Assembly (NCBI GenBank): GCA_021234155.1
Contig: JAJEKV010000207.1
Location: 434,001 to 498,000 of the forward strand
Reading direction: 5' to 3'
Length of the DNA stretch: 64,000 nucleotides
Origin: Isoetes taiwanensis
Lineage: Eukaryota > Streptophyta > Lycopodiopsida > Isoetales > Isoetaceae
The notes below the pieces were generated by a model. The model had not been told where the DNA came from. It saw only the letters and a program-made list of their open reading frames with translations, and searched no databases. The translations under genes were made by a program, and so were the position numbers. Every line of letters starts with the position of its first letter. The first letter of the stretch is position 1. Positions 22,748-32,895 of this stretch are shown piece after piece.

Positions 22748-22990
22748 ATGGCTTCCTTGCCTGATCGTCCGGAGAACATCCGAACCATCAAGTGCTACAT
22801 GAGCTACAATGATCTGTATGATTGCACGATAAAGGGTGTCAAACTTGATCCATGGCTGCAATCCAAAGCAGATGGTCCTGCGAGTGCTTGCAGGAAGCTC
22901 ACTCGTGTTGTGATCCACCTATATTGGCTTCTTGATCAGGAGATCTATGAGCTGAATGCTATCACCTCAGCAGGTGTTGATGATGAGTGA
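22748..22990 (+). CDS. Small protein of local family, 80 aa
   Basis: The protein starts MASLPDRPENIRTIKCYMSY and ends in an acidic VDDE. Conserved features against its two neighbours are IKC.MSY.DL..C...G..LD, a WL segment, a hydrophobic V.IHLYWL, and E.YEL.AIT.A. A TATA box and a CCCATGG start context precede it. After the stop, a 27-bp word (TGTTAAGGATATAATAATAT, then AAGCA) is repeated twice (about 23,012-23,082) and includes polyadenylation-like AATAAT signals. The family is unknown to me; no enzyme motif is visible. It may be cytosolic as no targeting signal is seen. Confidence 0.6.
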   Translation: MASLPDRPENIRTIKCYMSYNDLYDCTIKGVKLDPWLQSKADGPASACRKLTRVVIHLYWLLDQEIYELNAITSAGVDDE

Positions 22991-23211
22991 ATCAGTGATG
23001 ATCTGTATACCTGTTAAGGATATAATAATATAAGCACTTATGATTTGTGTATCTGTTAAGGATATAATAATATAAGCATAGTGAATATTAGTTGATGTAT
23101 AGAATCTGAGTAATTAAATATTTCATACTTGTACGAGTACATGATACTTGTACACGCTCAATAATAGCGCTACAGTCTACCCCAATTATTCACATCAATA
23201 ATTTTACCTCA

Positions 23212-23220
23212 CTATAAAAG
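23212..23220 (+). promoter_or_regulatory. TATA box of the third small gene
   Basis: CTATAAAAG stands 36 bp before the ATG at 23,256, within a ~65-bp block nearly identical to the promoter of the gene at 22,748. Confidence 0.7.
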
Positions 23221-23255
23221 CAACTCCATTCGGGGCTAGAGGTCATTCATCTCCC

Positions 23256-23411
23256 ATGGATTATTCGCCTTCTTCTGTTTACCACATCGAGGCAATCAAG
23301 TGCTCAATGAGCTACACTGATCTTGTGGGTTGCAGTGATAGGGGTATTCTTCTTGATTGCAATAGCTATGAGATAAGTGGGATCACCACAGCAGATAATG
23401 ATGATGAGTGA
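23256..23411 (+). CDS. Small protein of local family, internally deleted, 51 aa
   Basis: The frame starts MDYSPSSVYHIEAIKCSMSY at 23,256 and ends NDDE at 23,411. It matches the 80-residue neighbour at both ends, but about 29 central residues (the WL to hydrophobic segment) are deleted in frame; the reading joins GILLD directly to the YEI segment. The promoter is conserved and the frame is preserved, so it may still be expressed as a short variant, or it may be a recent pseudogene. Confidence 0.5.
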   Translation: MDYSPSSVYHIEAIKCSMSYTDLVGCSDRGILLDCNSYEISGITTADNDDE

Positions 23412-23569
23412 ATCACCATATAAGCACTTTTGACCATCTTATCTATGAATCATGTATGCATTTATATATTAAAGATGTAAGCAGTTATATATGATCTATA
23501 TTATAGTAATGTACAAGATCTTATGTATTAAGATGAAAGATATGTATTACAAGTACAAGATCTCATGTA

Positions 23570-23929
23570 TTAAGATGAACAATGTGCTATGTCTTTCCAC
23601 ATGTCTACAATATATTTCAGAATTTGGACTGTTTTCGGCCTCTTGCCATTGGCATCCCAAGCATAATGAATAGCATCTAAATTTTCGTACCTTGAAGGAT
23701 CGGAAGGATTAGGCCGCCAACGCTTAGTTAAGCAGTCTTTGTAGTCCCCTCCAGTAGGCTTCCACCACGATATATAAATATGGTCAAAATATGTAGATTC
23801 TGGATCAAGAACAGCATTCTCCTCTGCATATCCTAACCAAGTGGCAGTGTTATCATCTCCAGGTCTGACTAGAACAAACATACCCTTTGTCACATGTACG
23901 TGAGGATCAAACTCTTCAAGAGGCAACAC
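23570..23929 (-). pseudogene. C-terminal fragment of a transposon-type protein (DUF7869 class suspected)
   Basis: This is an open 119-residue minus-strand stretch with FVLVRPGDDNTATWLGYAEE, then an ISWWKPTG segment, Y...C.TKRWRPN, and a C-terminal KTVQILKYI. The order of a VRPGDD..WLG entry, a W(W/Y).P.G turn and a late VQ resembles the C-terminal chromo/BAH-like end of DUF7869-containing proteins, judged from memory. Its upstream coding part should lie to the right, but the tandem array begins at 23,969, so the gene appears truncated by it. It is not part of the 16-kb unit. Confidence 0.4.
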
Positions 23930-23999
23930 TGGACGGCCATCTGACGGGCCACAATAAGATGGTAAAGGTTTCTATTATTCTAAGCCATTGATGCTAGAA

Positions 24000-24858
24000 A
24001 TCTAGGAAATGTTGTAAGGAGGTTAGGCAAACCTGCTAAAAAAAACATATTGCCAGAGGTTTTCTATGGGCTCTCTGGTTCAATTTTTTCCGTTAAACTT
24101 GCCTTAGTTTTGCAACGTGTTCCTCCGACATGTTTACAACATTTGAATGCATCAGTTGGAAAAGAAGACTTCAGCTTAGCTATAGCTCATCCTGTGGCTT
24201 TATGGGTTGTTTGTCAATGAAATGGAGATGGATGAGCATAAATCATGACCTTATACAATTGTTACGTCTAAAGATTGAAATGGTCTTTCTTGTTAATTTG
24301 ATATTTGTATATTCCTAGTCCTTTGCATTTCAGTTTCATGCACTATCTTGCAAGTTCCATTTTTAGAATTTGGTATGCGAGCTTTGACATATTTCTGTAT
24401 TGAAACAACTACATTTTTCTATTTTCGACTTATTGTTGCTCACTTGCAGGCCAAGTTCATATTTAGTTTGATAGTTCTAATCAACTATGCAGAATGGATA
24501 GTAGTTTTATCCTAAACATATGTCTGCAGTATTTGAAAGATCATGGCATCTTAGAAGGTGGTAGGTAAGCTTCATGCCATACAAAATAATTCAAGTCTTG
24601 ATCTTCTGTGAAAATTGCATTAGAGGCATTTGCTATGGCACAGAACTAACCAAACCATTGATATGCTACTGCATAAAAGATATGTGTTGTGTTTGCACAA
24701 AACCACTTTATGCAATAATCCAGATGAAGCTAGCAGCAAATCTTAATATACAGTATACAAAAACTTGTACATGCATACCCCATAAACGAGGATCGCTATG
24801 TACGGTCCAAATCAAGGAATAAAGGGCAAAATATGCCCATCCGGCGACTCGATGCCCG
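24000..24858. other. Unit left part, no gene recognised (copy A)
   Basis: This is non-coding-looking sequence repeated at about 40,240-41,100 and 56,400-57,290. Part of it (24,185-24,440) is also found inverted at 19,030-19,310, and 24,745-24,858 is found inverted at 14,680-14,790. Confidence 0.5.
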
Positions 24859-24859
24859 G

Positions 24860-25425
24860 GAGTAACCCCGTGTGAATATGCACCCAAACCAAAGGGGTTT
24901 TAATTTAAATGTGTTAAATGCAATGGTTTGTGTTAATGGTGTCAATAGTGTTAATTTTGTATATGTATTGTAAATATATTTTTGGGGCTCTCGCTGCCCT
25001 ACGTAACCCCCTGTGTGAATATACACCCAAACCAAAGGGGGTTTAAGGGGGATTTTAATTTAAATGAATGGTTTATGTTAATGGTATCAATGGTGTTAAT
25101 TTTGTATATGTATTGTAAATATATTTTTGGGGCTCTCGCTGCCCTACGTAACCCCCCGTGTGAATATGCACCCAAACCAAAGGGGGTTTTTAAGGGGGAT
25201 TTTAATTTAAATGTGTTAAATGCAATGGTTTGTGTTAATGGTGTCAATGGTGTTAATTTTGTATATGTATTGTAAATATATTTTTGGAGCTCTCGCTGCC
25301 CTACGTAACCCCCCATGTGAATATGCACCCAAACCAAAGGGGGTTTAAGGGGGATTTTAATTTAAATGTATTAAATGCAATGGTTTGTGCTAATAATGTT
25401 AATGGTAGTTGTGTGTTGATGTCGT
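24860..25425 (+). repeat. ~145-bp tandem repeat, four monomers (copy A)
   Basis: Monomers begin near 24,860, 25,003, 25,149 and 25,300. Each has GTAACCCCC.GTGTGAATAT, CACCCAAACCAAAGGGG, TTTAATTTAAATG and a TAATTTTGTATATGTATTG tail, then GGGGCTCTCGCTGCCCTAC. One isolated monomer occurs at 14,810-14,960. It is reproduced in copies B and C. Confidence 0.9.
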
Positions 25426-26495
25426 CGATTCGCGTAGCGAATCGGCATTCTTGCTCAAGACGAGCATGCATGCATTGCATGCGTCGCATGCATGCATCGT
25501 GACAGCGTTTTGGGACGTTCATCGGGTTGGGCGTTTGCTACTTATTGCGCGAGTTCTTCATCGACATTTCATGGGCGCTTCCTCTTCTCTCAGTGATGCC
25601 TTATTCTCTTTGAATTGTTTCGAGGGCGGGGGAGGGGCTTCTTCCTGCTGGTTTGGCCAATTTAGGCGTTGCTTTCCTGCTTTGTCCTTTTGGACTTTAG
25701 CCTTCATCCGTGACCTTAGGTCCTCGATCCTAGTTTGTTAAGGAAGTCCTTTGGTATTGATGGGCTTTGTTGGTTTCATGCGAGTCGCGGTGCAAGAATG
25801 TCGTCAATTCGGCGTGGCGAATCGGCATTCTTGCTCAAGACAGTTTGTATCTATCCCGATACATCGTCGCATGCGTTTTGGGTCGTTCATCGGGTTGGGC
25901 GTTTGCTACTTATTGCAGGAGTTCTTCATCGACATTTCATGGTAGCTTCTTCTTCTCTCGGCGGTACCTTATTCCTTTGAACCCACCCTCCCCTTCTTTG
26001 TTTATTATATTTTGTACAAGTTACATTTTTATCATGTTTTTCCACCGATTGGGTGATGCTTTTTTCCACCTTAATCGGGTGATGCTATTCTTTGGTATGT
26101 TTCTCGTTTGTTGTTGGTGATGTGAGGTGGGTTGGCGGCGCCATCCGTTTTGACTTCTCCATGCGCGGGTTTTTGGGAGCGATTCTATGCCTTACGTTTG
26201 TCTAAGCCCCTTGCCGAAGGCTTATCACTAGGGTTTTTCCTCGAAAACCCGAAAGGGCGGAGTTTTTTAATCCCGGTGATAAGCTTTCGGCAGGTACATC
26301 AACCACTCATCTATTAGCATTGTATTTGTTTTGGGGTTTAAATGATATAATTGGATTTTCCCTTTATTTTTCGTGGGTAGTTCGCATGTGTGCGGCTATC
26401 CACTGTCCACCATTGTAGAAAATCTGCTGAGATGAATGAGAAGCCTATCTATCGGGCGCTTTGTTGGTTTCATGCGAGTCGCAGTGCAAGAATTG
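25426..26495 (+). repeat. Internal ~375-bp direct duplication plus spacer (copy A)
   Basis: A block starting at a TCG(A/T)CGATTCG-like word and GGCATTCTTGCTCAAGAC occurs at about 25,421 and 25,800. It includes GTTGGGCGTTTGCTACTTAT and TTCTTCATCGACATTTCATG. The first copy contains a cluster of GCATGCATGCAT words (25,463-25,497). Open stretches through here shift frame between unit copies, so I do not call a gene. The whole 1.07-kb block is absent from the related locus at 14,680-15,060. Confidence 0.7.
26212..26291. repeat. Inverted repeat (hairpin) around GCTTATCAC (copy A)
   Basis: The left arm TGCCGAAGGCTTATCACTAG (from 26,212) pairs with CCCGGTGATAAGCTTTCGGC, ending near 26,291, with about two mismatches and a loop of ~38 bp. 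The left arm is kept in copies B and C, but the outer part of the right arm is lost there. Confidence 0.7.
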
Positions 26496-27180
26496 TTATA
26501 TTAAAAAAAAATTTGGGCCCTTCAGGCCCTAACTAAAGCAAACATAGGTAAACTTTTTGGACCTAAATATTAATTACTAAAAAGCACAATAATATCAAGA
26601 CGAACAAATTATTCCATTGCAAACAACTATGAGTACATTTTGTAATCTCAATTCCCTGCATTGCATACCAAGAGCCACCCAAATATACACAAACACATTG
26701 TTATAAAATGGGCAAAAACAACAATAACATCATAAAGTACCACTAGTTCAAGAAAATCAACTGTCAAAATAGTTTTGAATACCCCATTCTATTGTAAAGG
26801 GCACATTGTCATGCATATGACAAATTTAATTCCACAAAGAGGGAGCATCAATAAGAAAGAAATGGCAATCATAACCGGCATTGGCATCCACAAATAAGAA
26901 TATTCATAGGATCAAAAACAAGATTATCACGCATACAGATGCAATTTTTTTGTGTTTTCGGAATGGTCTAAGCAGGTTGATGAATGCTGGCTAGGGAACG
27001 GCAAGAAGAGCTTGAATCTCGAGCAAATAATCCAGAACATGGGCCAGCTCACGACAATAAGGGCCTCCAGAATGAAAGCTTGGCCCTGATCATGAAAAAA
27101 TTGCTTCCCATAATACAGAAAAACTTGTTCCTGATCTAGAAAAGGGTTCTGAAATGGCCAAATCACCTATTTCAGAAGCT
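26496..27180. other. Unit sequence left of the captured exon, no gene recognised (copy A)
   Basis: It starts with a GGGCCCTTCAGGCCC hairpin at about 26,516. A minus-strand open stretch (26,927-27,166) is present in all copies but is unrecognised and could be part of captured host DNA. Confidence 0.4.
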
Positions 27181-27333
27181 TCACAGCTGGAAAATTTGAA
27201 GAATCAGATAGTCTTTGCAGATAACTTCTCGTTCAAGGAAGGGGCTTCCGAGACCAGTTTTGCATTCGTTGAAGATGGTATCACATTGTGAATTTTTTGA
27301 AAAGCAAAAATGGTAACCACAAATTGTTCTTAC

Positions 27334-27624
27334 CATGACTAGGAGAGTGCAGGCCATAATAACTTCATTTTCGGACATGGAACCCATTTTAGCCAGCTTT
27401 TCCCTTGCTAATTTTGAAGCATCCGGACTGCTTTTCACTGAAGGAGGATAGACAATATACAAAAGCAGAGGTATCACTAAAAGGGAAATAAAACCTGGAA
27501 CAAAGGCAGCAACAACCCAATCTGTCCAAGATATTGTCTGGCCTATTGCTCCTGCAGCAAGGTTAACACTGAATGGATTGGCAGCCATTGCAGTCAAGAA
27601 CATGGCAGAGGAAATAACGGATGT
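27334..27624 (-). pseudogene. Captured exon of plastid 2-oxoglutarate/malate translocator (copy A)
   Basis: This is exactly 97 open codons between an acceptor (TTGTTTTCAG before ACATCC, 27,624) and a donor (GTCATG then GTAAGAAC, 27,334). The protein TSVISSAMFLTAMAANPFS continues into two hydrophobic segments (about residues 34-60), then SSPDASKLAREKLAKMGSMS. It is unmistakably the DiT-type dicarboxylate translocator of the plastid inner envelope, DASS/SLC13-like, which exchanges 2-oxoglutarate or glutamate for malate. A preceding short exon with GNGTE and GAWLMLT is recognisable at about 28,000-28,060. The rest of the ~12-helix protein is absent. It is therefore a captured gene fragment with intact splice sites. 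It is repeated in copies B and C. Confidence 0.85.
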
Positions 27625-27699
27625 CTGAAAACAAGGGGAGGCTTATTCCAGAGAGGAGAGCCACCATCTCTGCCGCTGGACCAATTAGGGCCACAATAA

Positions 27700-28130
27700 T
27701 TTCCATACCTTGGAAAAAACTTCGAAAGAAATGCTTTGGCGCCGGAATGCCATGGAAACTTTGAATAGTATGGCACAAACTGTTGAAGCAAGCATCATAC
27801 TCTGCCGGATCGTTCTCAAACTTCTTTCTCAAGGCCGCTTCTTGTGCCCTAAGGACGAGCTCTTTGCGCAAGATTGCTTTTTTAGCTCTAAAAATGAAGC
27901 AAGATATAGCGCCTCTGCCAATTTTTGCATCCATTTCAGAAGCTCTGCTTATTGCCATTGCCATAGTTCAACGGAAAAACATAACATTTGAGCTTTTCTA
28001 CAAGGACGGACCTTTTATAAGTGAGCATAAGCCATGCCCCCTTTCTGTCCCATTCCCAAGGCAAGGCGAGCCCTCTGGATCTGGCTTCTACGGCAGAAAT
28101 GACACCCCAATCTGATCTCGTAACCAAACC
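27700..28130 (-). pseudogene. Upstream translocator exon remnant and unrecognised open stretch (copy A)
   Basis: At about 28,000-28,060 the minus strand reads CLGNGTE followed by GAWLMLT with one frame slip. This is the residue run that precedes TSVISS in the translocator family. Between it and the 97-codon exon lies an open stretch (27,563-27,964) containing RAKKAILRKELVLRAQEAAL and KKFENDPAEYDACFN, ending at a donor-like CCAAGGTATGG. I cannot name that protein. It may be a second captured fragment or intron sequence. Confidence 0.5.
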
Positions 28131-28325
28131 CAGGTCCTTTTTTGTATGTATTGTTGGAGATGTAAATAGCTTCTGTAAATAGGTTTTCCAATCCAGACCA
28201 GACCAGACCCTAATCCACACAACCCTAAAAAAAAACCCTAAAACTAATGGGAGGATATTCACACCCACCACAAAAGAAGCCTCCACCACAGGATTTGCCC
28301 CCTTTACTAAAATCAACGGCTAACA

Positions 28326-28412
28326 AAAGGGTGCACTCTAGAAATACTATTTAGTACACCTGGATGAATACGACCACCAAATCATATGAAAACCTTAGAG
28401 AAAACAGTACAA
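28326..28412 (+). repeat. Family backbone segment right of the captured exons (copy A)
   Basis: Its counterpart lies at 17,145-17,235 (see there). It also occurs in copies B (about 44,520-44,600) and C (about 60,720-60,800). Confidence 0.75.
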
Positions 28413-29530
28413 AAATACAAAAAAAAAAACCCTGTTATAATGCTAGATATTTGATATGGATGGCAGACATAGTGATAATAAAATCTCCTCTAAGCGTATT
28501 AATTCAAAGGTGTAGGTGCATTTAATACCGGGGGATGCACTTATACATAATGGGGCATGGCATCTACGTTCAAAAGGTAGCAAAAACTCCCCCATTGTAT
28601 ACGTATTTTCAAAAGGCAATTTGACCCCTATATGTATATATTTTGCACTAGATCAGTGCTTAAAACACCCCTAAACCCTAAGTATACGTAATACGTACGC
28701 AAATGGTCTAAAAAACCGCCCACCTTAAACTCTCATGGGTTATATGCCAATCAAAGGTAAATCCCCAAAGTTTTGATAGTTAATTGCCACATTAAGCATT
28801 ATGCATTATATAAGGCAGTTAGTTATTATGCATTATGTAAAACAGTAAGTTATGTTCTACCTTTGGCCCAATATATGGCAATGAGAGAGCTTTTTAGGAT
28901 CCCTTTAAAAGCATCCATCTATACAGGACTGCTACCAAAAGCAGATGAAAGCACACTTTCATTAAAGTTGGAAATTTCGTGATTCCATTTTCGCTCGAAA
29001 TGAAATTGTTCGTTGTTTTTTCACACATCCAGTAATCAAATCTGCGCTATTTACTTAAAAATGCACAAGGATTAGCATGAAAACTGCTCTATTTGACACG
29101 AAATGGGGCGGAAATCGACGGGCGCAACAACCAGGTTGTGCCATTTGAATAAAAATTGAGGAAAAAAAGCAAGAAAATCGCTGCATTTCAAATGAATCAT
29201 AAGGACAATACACGGAAAATGCAAACAAATAGCGCGGCCGCGCAGTCTGCTGCAATATATTCATATTGCAAATGGCGCTGCTGCGCTATTTGCTTTAATA
29301 AAATCGTTATTCTTAAAGAGTAGGCAACACATCGTCATAGAATACAGCATCATTTTTTACATAAAGCTAAGGCATAAGGACAGGCATCGTATTATTATAT
29401 AACAAGTAAGATATACAAAAGGGGCAAATACAGTAAGATCGTATGTCTTATCAGTAGTCAAAAGAGTAATCAGTACAGTAATCAGTAATACCAAAGAGGT
29501 AAATCTTATATACAAGTATGATATGCAAAT
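28413..29530. other. Unit spacer, no gene recognised (copy A)
   Basis: This is AT-rich sequence. TTATATAAGGCAGTTAGTTA (about 28,808) is also found in the inverted relative near 19,030. It contains the palindromes at 29,227-29,292. No coding signal. Confidence 0.5.
29227..29292. repeat. GC-core palindromes of the AAATGGCGC type (copy A, group 1)
   Basis: AAATAGCGCGGCCGCGCAG lies at 29,227-29,245, and AAATGGCGC, a TGCT loop, then GCGCTATTT lie at 29,270-29,291. Copy C preserves both (about 61,620-61,690). In copy B the cores are garbled. Confidence 0.75.
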
Positions 29531-29536
29531 CAGTTT

Positions 29537-30619
29537 TCAATATTCCTCACCAAAAATAGTATCATCTGCTTTATCAATATCAGCCGGGTTAATCTTACTG
29601 CGGTCAATCTGCGTCTCTGTGTCTTGTACCACTTGTTCCCCGGATCCTGTGGCCTCTCCTTCACCAGCCTGTGATGTCTCTCCTCCACCACCATGTGATG
29701 TCTCTCCTGGAGTAGGCCCAGTCAGTGTCAAAATTCGACGAGTGTCTATGGCTGATGGATCAAGCAAGGGATTAATGACGTTGTCAATTCTTCCAATAAT
29801 CCCTAGCATACATTGGATCTTTTTTGCATCATGCTCATAGGCCACACTACTCCTTTTTAACTGCAATGATGCCCTAGTAAAAGCCGCAGCAAAAAGAAAG
29901 TCCAGAACAAAGTTACCTGGAGGGCAGAGCTTATCGACAAGGTATGCTGTTGTAGCAGGACCAACCTGCTTGTGAACCAAGTATTCCCCTTCCATACCTT
30001 GCCAACCATATTTGAACCTGTCCCTCAGGAGCTTGTTAGCCAAATTCTCTGGTTCGGCACCAACTGCATCTTTACGGGTCTTAGGAACTTCAGGTGCTTT
30101 CTGGGGATGTTCACCATAAAACCTGAGATCCAGGTTTTCATCAGGCTGTGCTTGGGCTAAGATCCTGGTGGCTAGAACCACAGCTGTTGGCTCCTTTATG
30201 CCACCACCAGGTGACCACCCACTTTCCTTTTCATACATGCCGAAGTAAACTCTAGATCTGGATTCTAGTCTCTCAAGGGCAGTACCGAAGAGACCCGTAT
30301 GTTCTGGCCTAGCAAAACATATTATCCAATATGTCTCAACATCTGTCATCTTAGAAGCAGCATCAAAGAATTTGGACAGAGTGGCGGGATCCCAAATCGG
30401 AGTAATTTGCCTCGCATCCAAACAGATCATGCTGGCAGGTAACACGATCGGATCCTGGACAATCCCACCACTAGAAACACACTCCACATAAAATCTTTTG
30501 AAGTCGTCCTCGGCCTCGGACTTTAGAATCTTACGGATGGATCTGCCTAATGAGAAGGGCACATGACCATGGACGCCCTCTTTCAGTATTCCATCTGAGA
30601 CCCACTTATTATGTACCAC
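29537..30619 (-). CDS. Transposon protein with N4/N6 DNA-methylase-like C-terminal part (copy A)
   Basis: This is a clean 360-codon minus-strand frame, the best-preserved coding part of the unit. Residues 60-110 read LPASMICLDARQITPIWDP and ETYWIICFARPEHTG; 134-155 read SGWSPGGGIKEPTAVVLATR. Residues 233-264 read CPPGNFVLDFLFAAAFTRAS, then LQLKRSSVAYEHD. The last stretch has the layout of the SAM-binding motif of N4/N6 DNA methylases (P.G..VLD.F.G.GT...A...R..I..E.D), but the glycines of the loop are replaced by alanine. A DPPY-type catalytic motif is not seen. The tail is G/E/T-rich and acidic. Upstream the same protein seems to continue in further exons to about 32,580. It is probably transposon-encoded. 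Catalytic activity is doubtful. Confidence 0.55.
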   Translation of the reverse strand: MVHNKWVSDGILKEGVHGHVPFSLGRSIRKILKSEAEDDFKRFYVECVSSGGIVQDPIVLPASMICLDARQITPIWDPATLSKFFDAASKMTDVETYWIICFARPEHTGLFGTALERLESRSRVYFGMYEKESGWSPGGGIKEPTAVVLATRILAQAQPDENLDLRFYGEHPQKAPEVPKTRKDAVGAEPENLANKLLRDRFKYGWQGMEGEYLVHKQVGPATTAYLVDKLCPPGNFVLDFLFAAAFTRASLQLKRSSVAYEHDAKKIQCMLGIIGRIDNVINPLLDPSAIDTRRILTLTGPTPGETSHGGGGETSQAGEGEATGSGEQVVQDTETQIDRSKINPADIDKADDTIFGEEY

Positions 30620-32590
30620 ACCTCAAGATAGGAGGGTTGAGTCTGGGAATCCGTCGGACACCTTTCTCAAGTCCTCGAACTTTCTGTACTTGATTCCAAG
30701 TTCATCATGGATGTAGTGGAGAATCTCCTTCTTCATGTAGCAATAAGCCTTAAGTTCTGTGCTCTTGTCTTAAAAAAACTTTCACCCTTATAATCGGATG
30801 TGACCTTAACATAAATGTCCCCTCTGATGGCTTCCTGGAGGACAGTTCTGCAATCTTCATAATCCAGGCCTCTCATCTTGCCTCTCATGCATCTGAGGTA
30901 GTTCTCGCTAAAATAGTCACTATCCTTTGCCTAATTGACTGCTATTTGTTGGCCCCTGTTATCTTTTAGCTCCCCCTTTTTCCATTTATTCCACATTTGG
31001 CGAAAGAGAGCGTAAATGTCGTCTGGCATAAAAATGAACCTGTTGACATCCTTGGTATGCTTTCCCCTGAGAATCTTGTCAACCATTTCCAGGTAATGCT
31101 AAAAGGCAAACGAAATATGTTAGAGCTTGAACAACGGGCTCAAACAAAGCGGTCAAATGGCGCGGCCGGGCGCTCATTTTAAGATAATTTAAATATGTGA
31201 TTGGCTGCCCCATTTGATGCCAAATGGAGATGGTGTATTTGGCTAGCGCCATTTAACATCAAATAAGCGTCGACTCCGCCATTTGATTCATAATGATGGT
31301 ACATACCTTGTATTCGGCCGCTTCTTGATTGGCCTTTTTCATAGGCGGTCTTTGGTTTGCCTCATACCAACCAGGTCAGATTCTTGTGACCATGGTACTA
31401 GCTGCTTTTGTATCTGGATCAAAGGGCACCACATCTGCCGGCGTGAAGACTGGATGGGGATCTTCAGCAAATGACTTGCACAGTTTCCTAACATGTTCCG
31501 GATCTGTCATGTTAGGAGGTGCCTCTTCCATATCCCAGATGGATATTTTTCTTATATATGTCACACCTAGAGGAAACATGTGACCGTGCTGCTTTTTAGA
31601 GTTTCTTCTGCCAACTCCTCCTCGGCATCACGGTCCATCTTCAGCTCCGAAGGCACCTCCAGACTTTCCATTTTCTTCTGCTTTCTTACCCTCATCTCCT
31701 TCTTTGTTTCCCTCTTCCTTTTAGGCGGAATGCTATCAGCCGTCGATGCACCGCCTTTACCTCTCCGATGTGGGGAGGATGTTTTAGTATCATTAATGGT
31801 TCTCTCTGAATCCTGTTTGGCCGGGGACTGATAGGAGAACCGATAGGGTAATCTCGATCACGAGGGAGACTTGGGAGGTGACTTGGGAGGAGACTTGGGA
31901 TTTTCCTCGTCTTTCTTTTGATTCTCTTCCTCATGCTCTGTCCCTTCTATTTGTTTATTGCCTTTCTTTAGTTTGGCTTGCCTAAGGTTTGGCCTTCTCT
32001 TCCCATCCTTCTTTGTAATCTTCGCTAGAAGCAGGTCTTTGTCTATTAGAGCGGGGCATATTACCGGAGGTCTTGGCTCGACAATATGTGACAGCGAGTT
32101 CTTTGATCGTCCATGGCTGAGCGGAGAATGCCAAATCCTCTAAGGAGCTTCGACCGTGCCATTAATAGCGGCGACTTCTCGCTTTCATATGAAGGCAGCG
32201 GCCAGCCTTTACTTTGGCGAGACTATCACGGTCCTTGATCTTTGGATTCCATCATCGTGGATAAAAGCTGCCGGTCCATACGGTCATGAGATCAATGGTG
32301 CAATTCACGGGATCCTCCACTGTGCAACCAAGGAAGTCTATTCTTCCCTGCTTTTTCACCTCCCGCATGTTGACAATGATGCCAAGCCGCATCACAACAT
32401 CTGATTCAGCACTTCGACTTTGTGAGGAGGCAAGTTCTCTCCTCTTGTCCCCCTTTGTAGGGTCGACACCTTCCTCCGGAGGTATCATGCGACAATTTCC
32501 ATGCACCATGGCCTTCCGGCCATGACCACGGTCTTCTCCGTCACAACGTTTTGGGCCTTGGACAACGAAGCTTCACAAAAAAACAACTAA
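30620..32590 (-). pseudogene. Upstream exons of the methylase-like transposon gene (copy A)
   Basis: Reading the minus strand from the far end, GRIDFLGCTVEDPVNCTIDL (about 32,330-32,270) comes first. A lysine/proline/serine-rich linker with repeated PPKSPPKSP (about 31,930-31,860) follows. Then come WDMEEAPPNMTDPEHVRKL and ADVVPFDPDTKAASTMVTR (31,579-31,376), then VDKILRGKHTKDVNRF after an acceptor CCTTTTAG at about 31,105. Next is YFSENYLRCMRGKMRGLDYE, and last KAYCYMKKEILHYIHDELG, in frame with the downstream 360-codon block except for one stop near 30,625. Splice-like sites are visible at some joints. Residual stops and shifts may be real or consensus errors. No known domain is recognised here. 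Confidence 0.45.
31154..31290. repeat. AAATGGCGC palindromes (copy A, group 2)
   Basis: CAAATGGCGCGGCCGGGCGC (from 31,154) is followed by several half-palindromes with CCATTTGATGCCAAATGG and GCGCCATTT. The matching place in copy C (63,576-63,638) shows two perfect palindromes, so the copy A version is degraded or misread. Confidence 0.7.
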
Positions 32591-32644
32591 TCAGCATTCA
32601 AATCATGAAACCCCAACGCAATGCAGAAGTTTAACTTTACATGT

Positions 32645-32895
32645 AAATGGCGCCACTGCGCCATTTGCATGTAAATGGCGCCACTGCCCCATTTGCAGCA
32701 GTGGCACCATTTACATGCAAATGGCGAGGTGTATCCATACCGCGCCATTTGCATTATACTACATCTGCTCTAAACTAACTACAAAACTAACACATCACAA
32801 AGAAATGGCGCGGACGCGCCATTTCCGACAGACGGACCACAGAAACTCACTTTCCTAGACACCTGGATACAGGAAACAGCGCAGTCGCGCTATTT
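32645..32895. repeat. Cluster of five AAATGGCGC palindromes (copy A, group 3)
   Basis: The palindromes stand at 32,645-32,667, 32,673-32,695, 32,717-32,752, 32,802-32,825 and 32,875-32,895. Each has an AAATGGCGC-like arm, a short variable centre and a GCGCCATTT-like arm. They lie outside the coding blocks, just upstream (minus sense) of the methylase-like gene. Confidence 0.85.

Noticed and set aside
24860-25425. CRISPR-like array of regular repeats
   Set aside because: The ~145-bp units are contiguous tandem copies without unique spacers, in a plant genome.
26211-26294. Rho-independent-type terminator from the GC-rich hairpin
   Set aside because: The sequence is nuclear plant DNA, where such hairpins do not terminate transcription, and no gene ends here.
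25409-26317. Several overlapping plus-strand frames as a gene
   Set aside because: They lie in different phases, come from an internal duplication, and change frame between unit copies; no motif is recognised.
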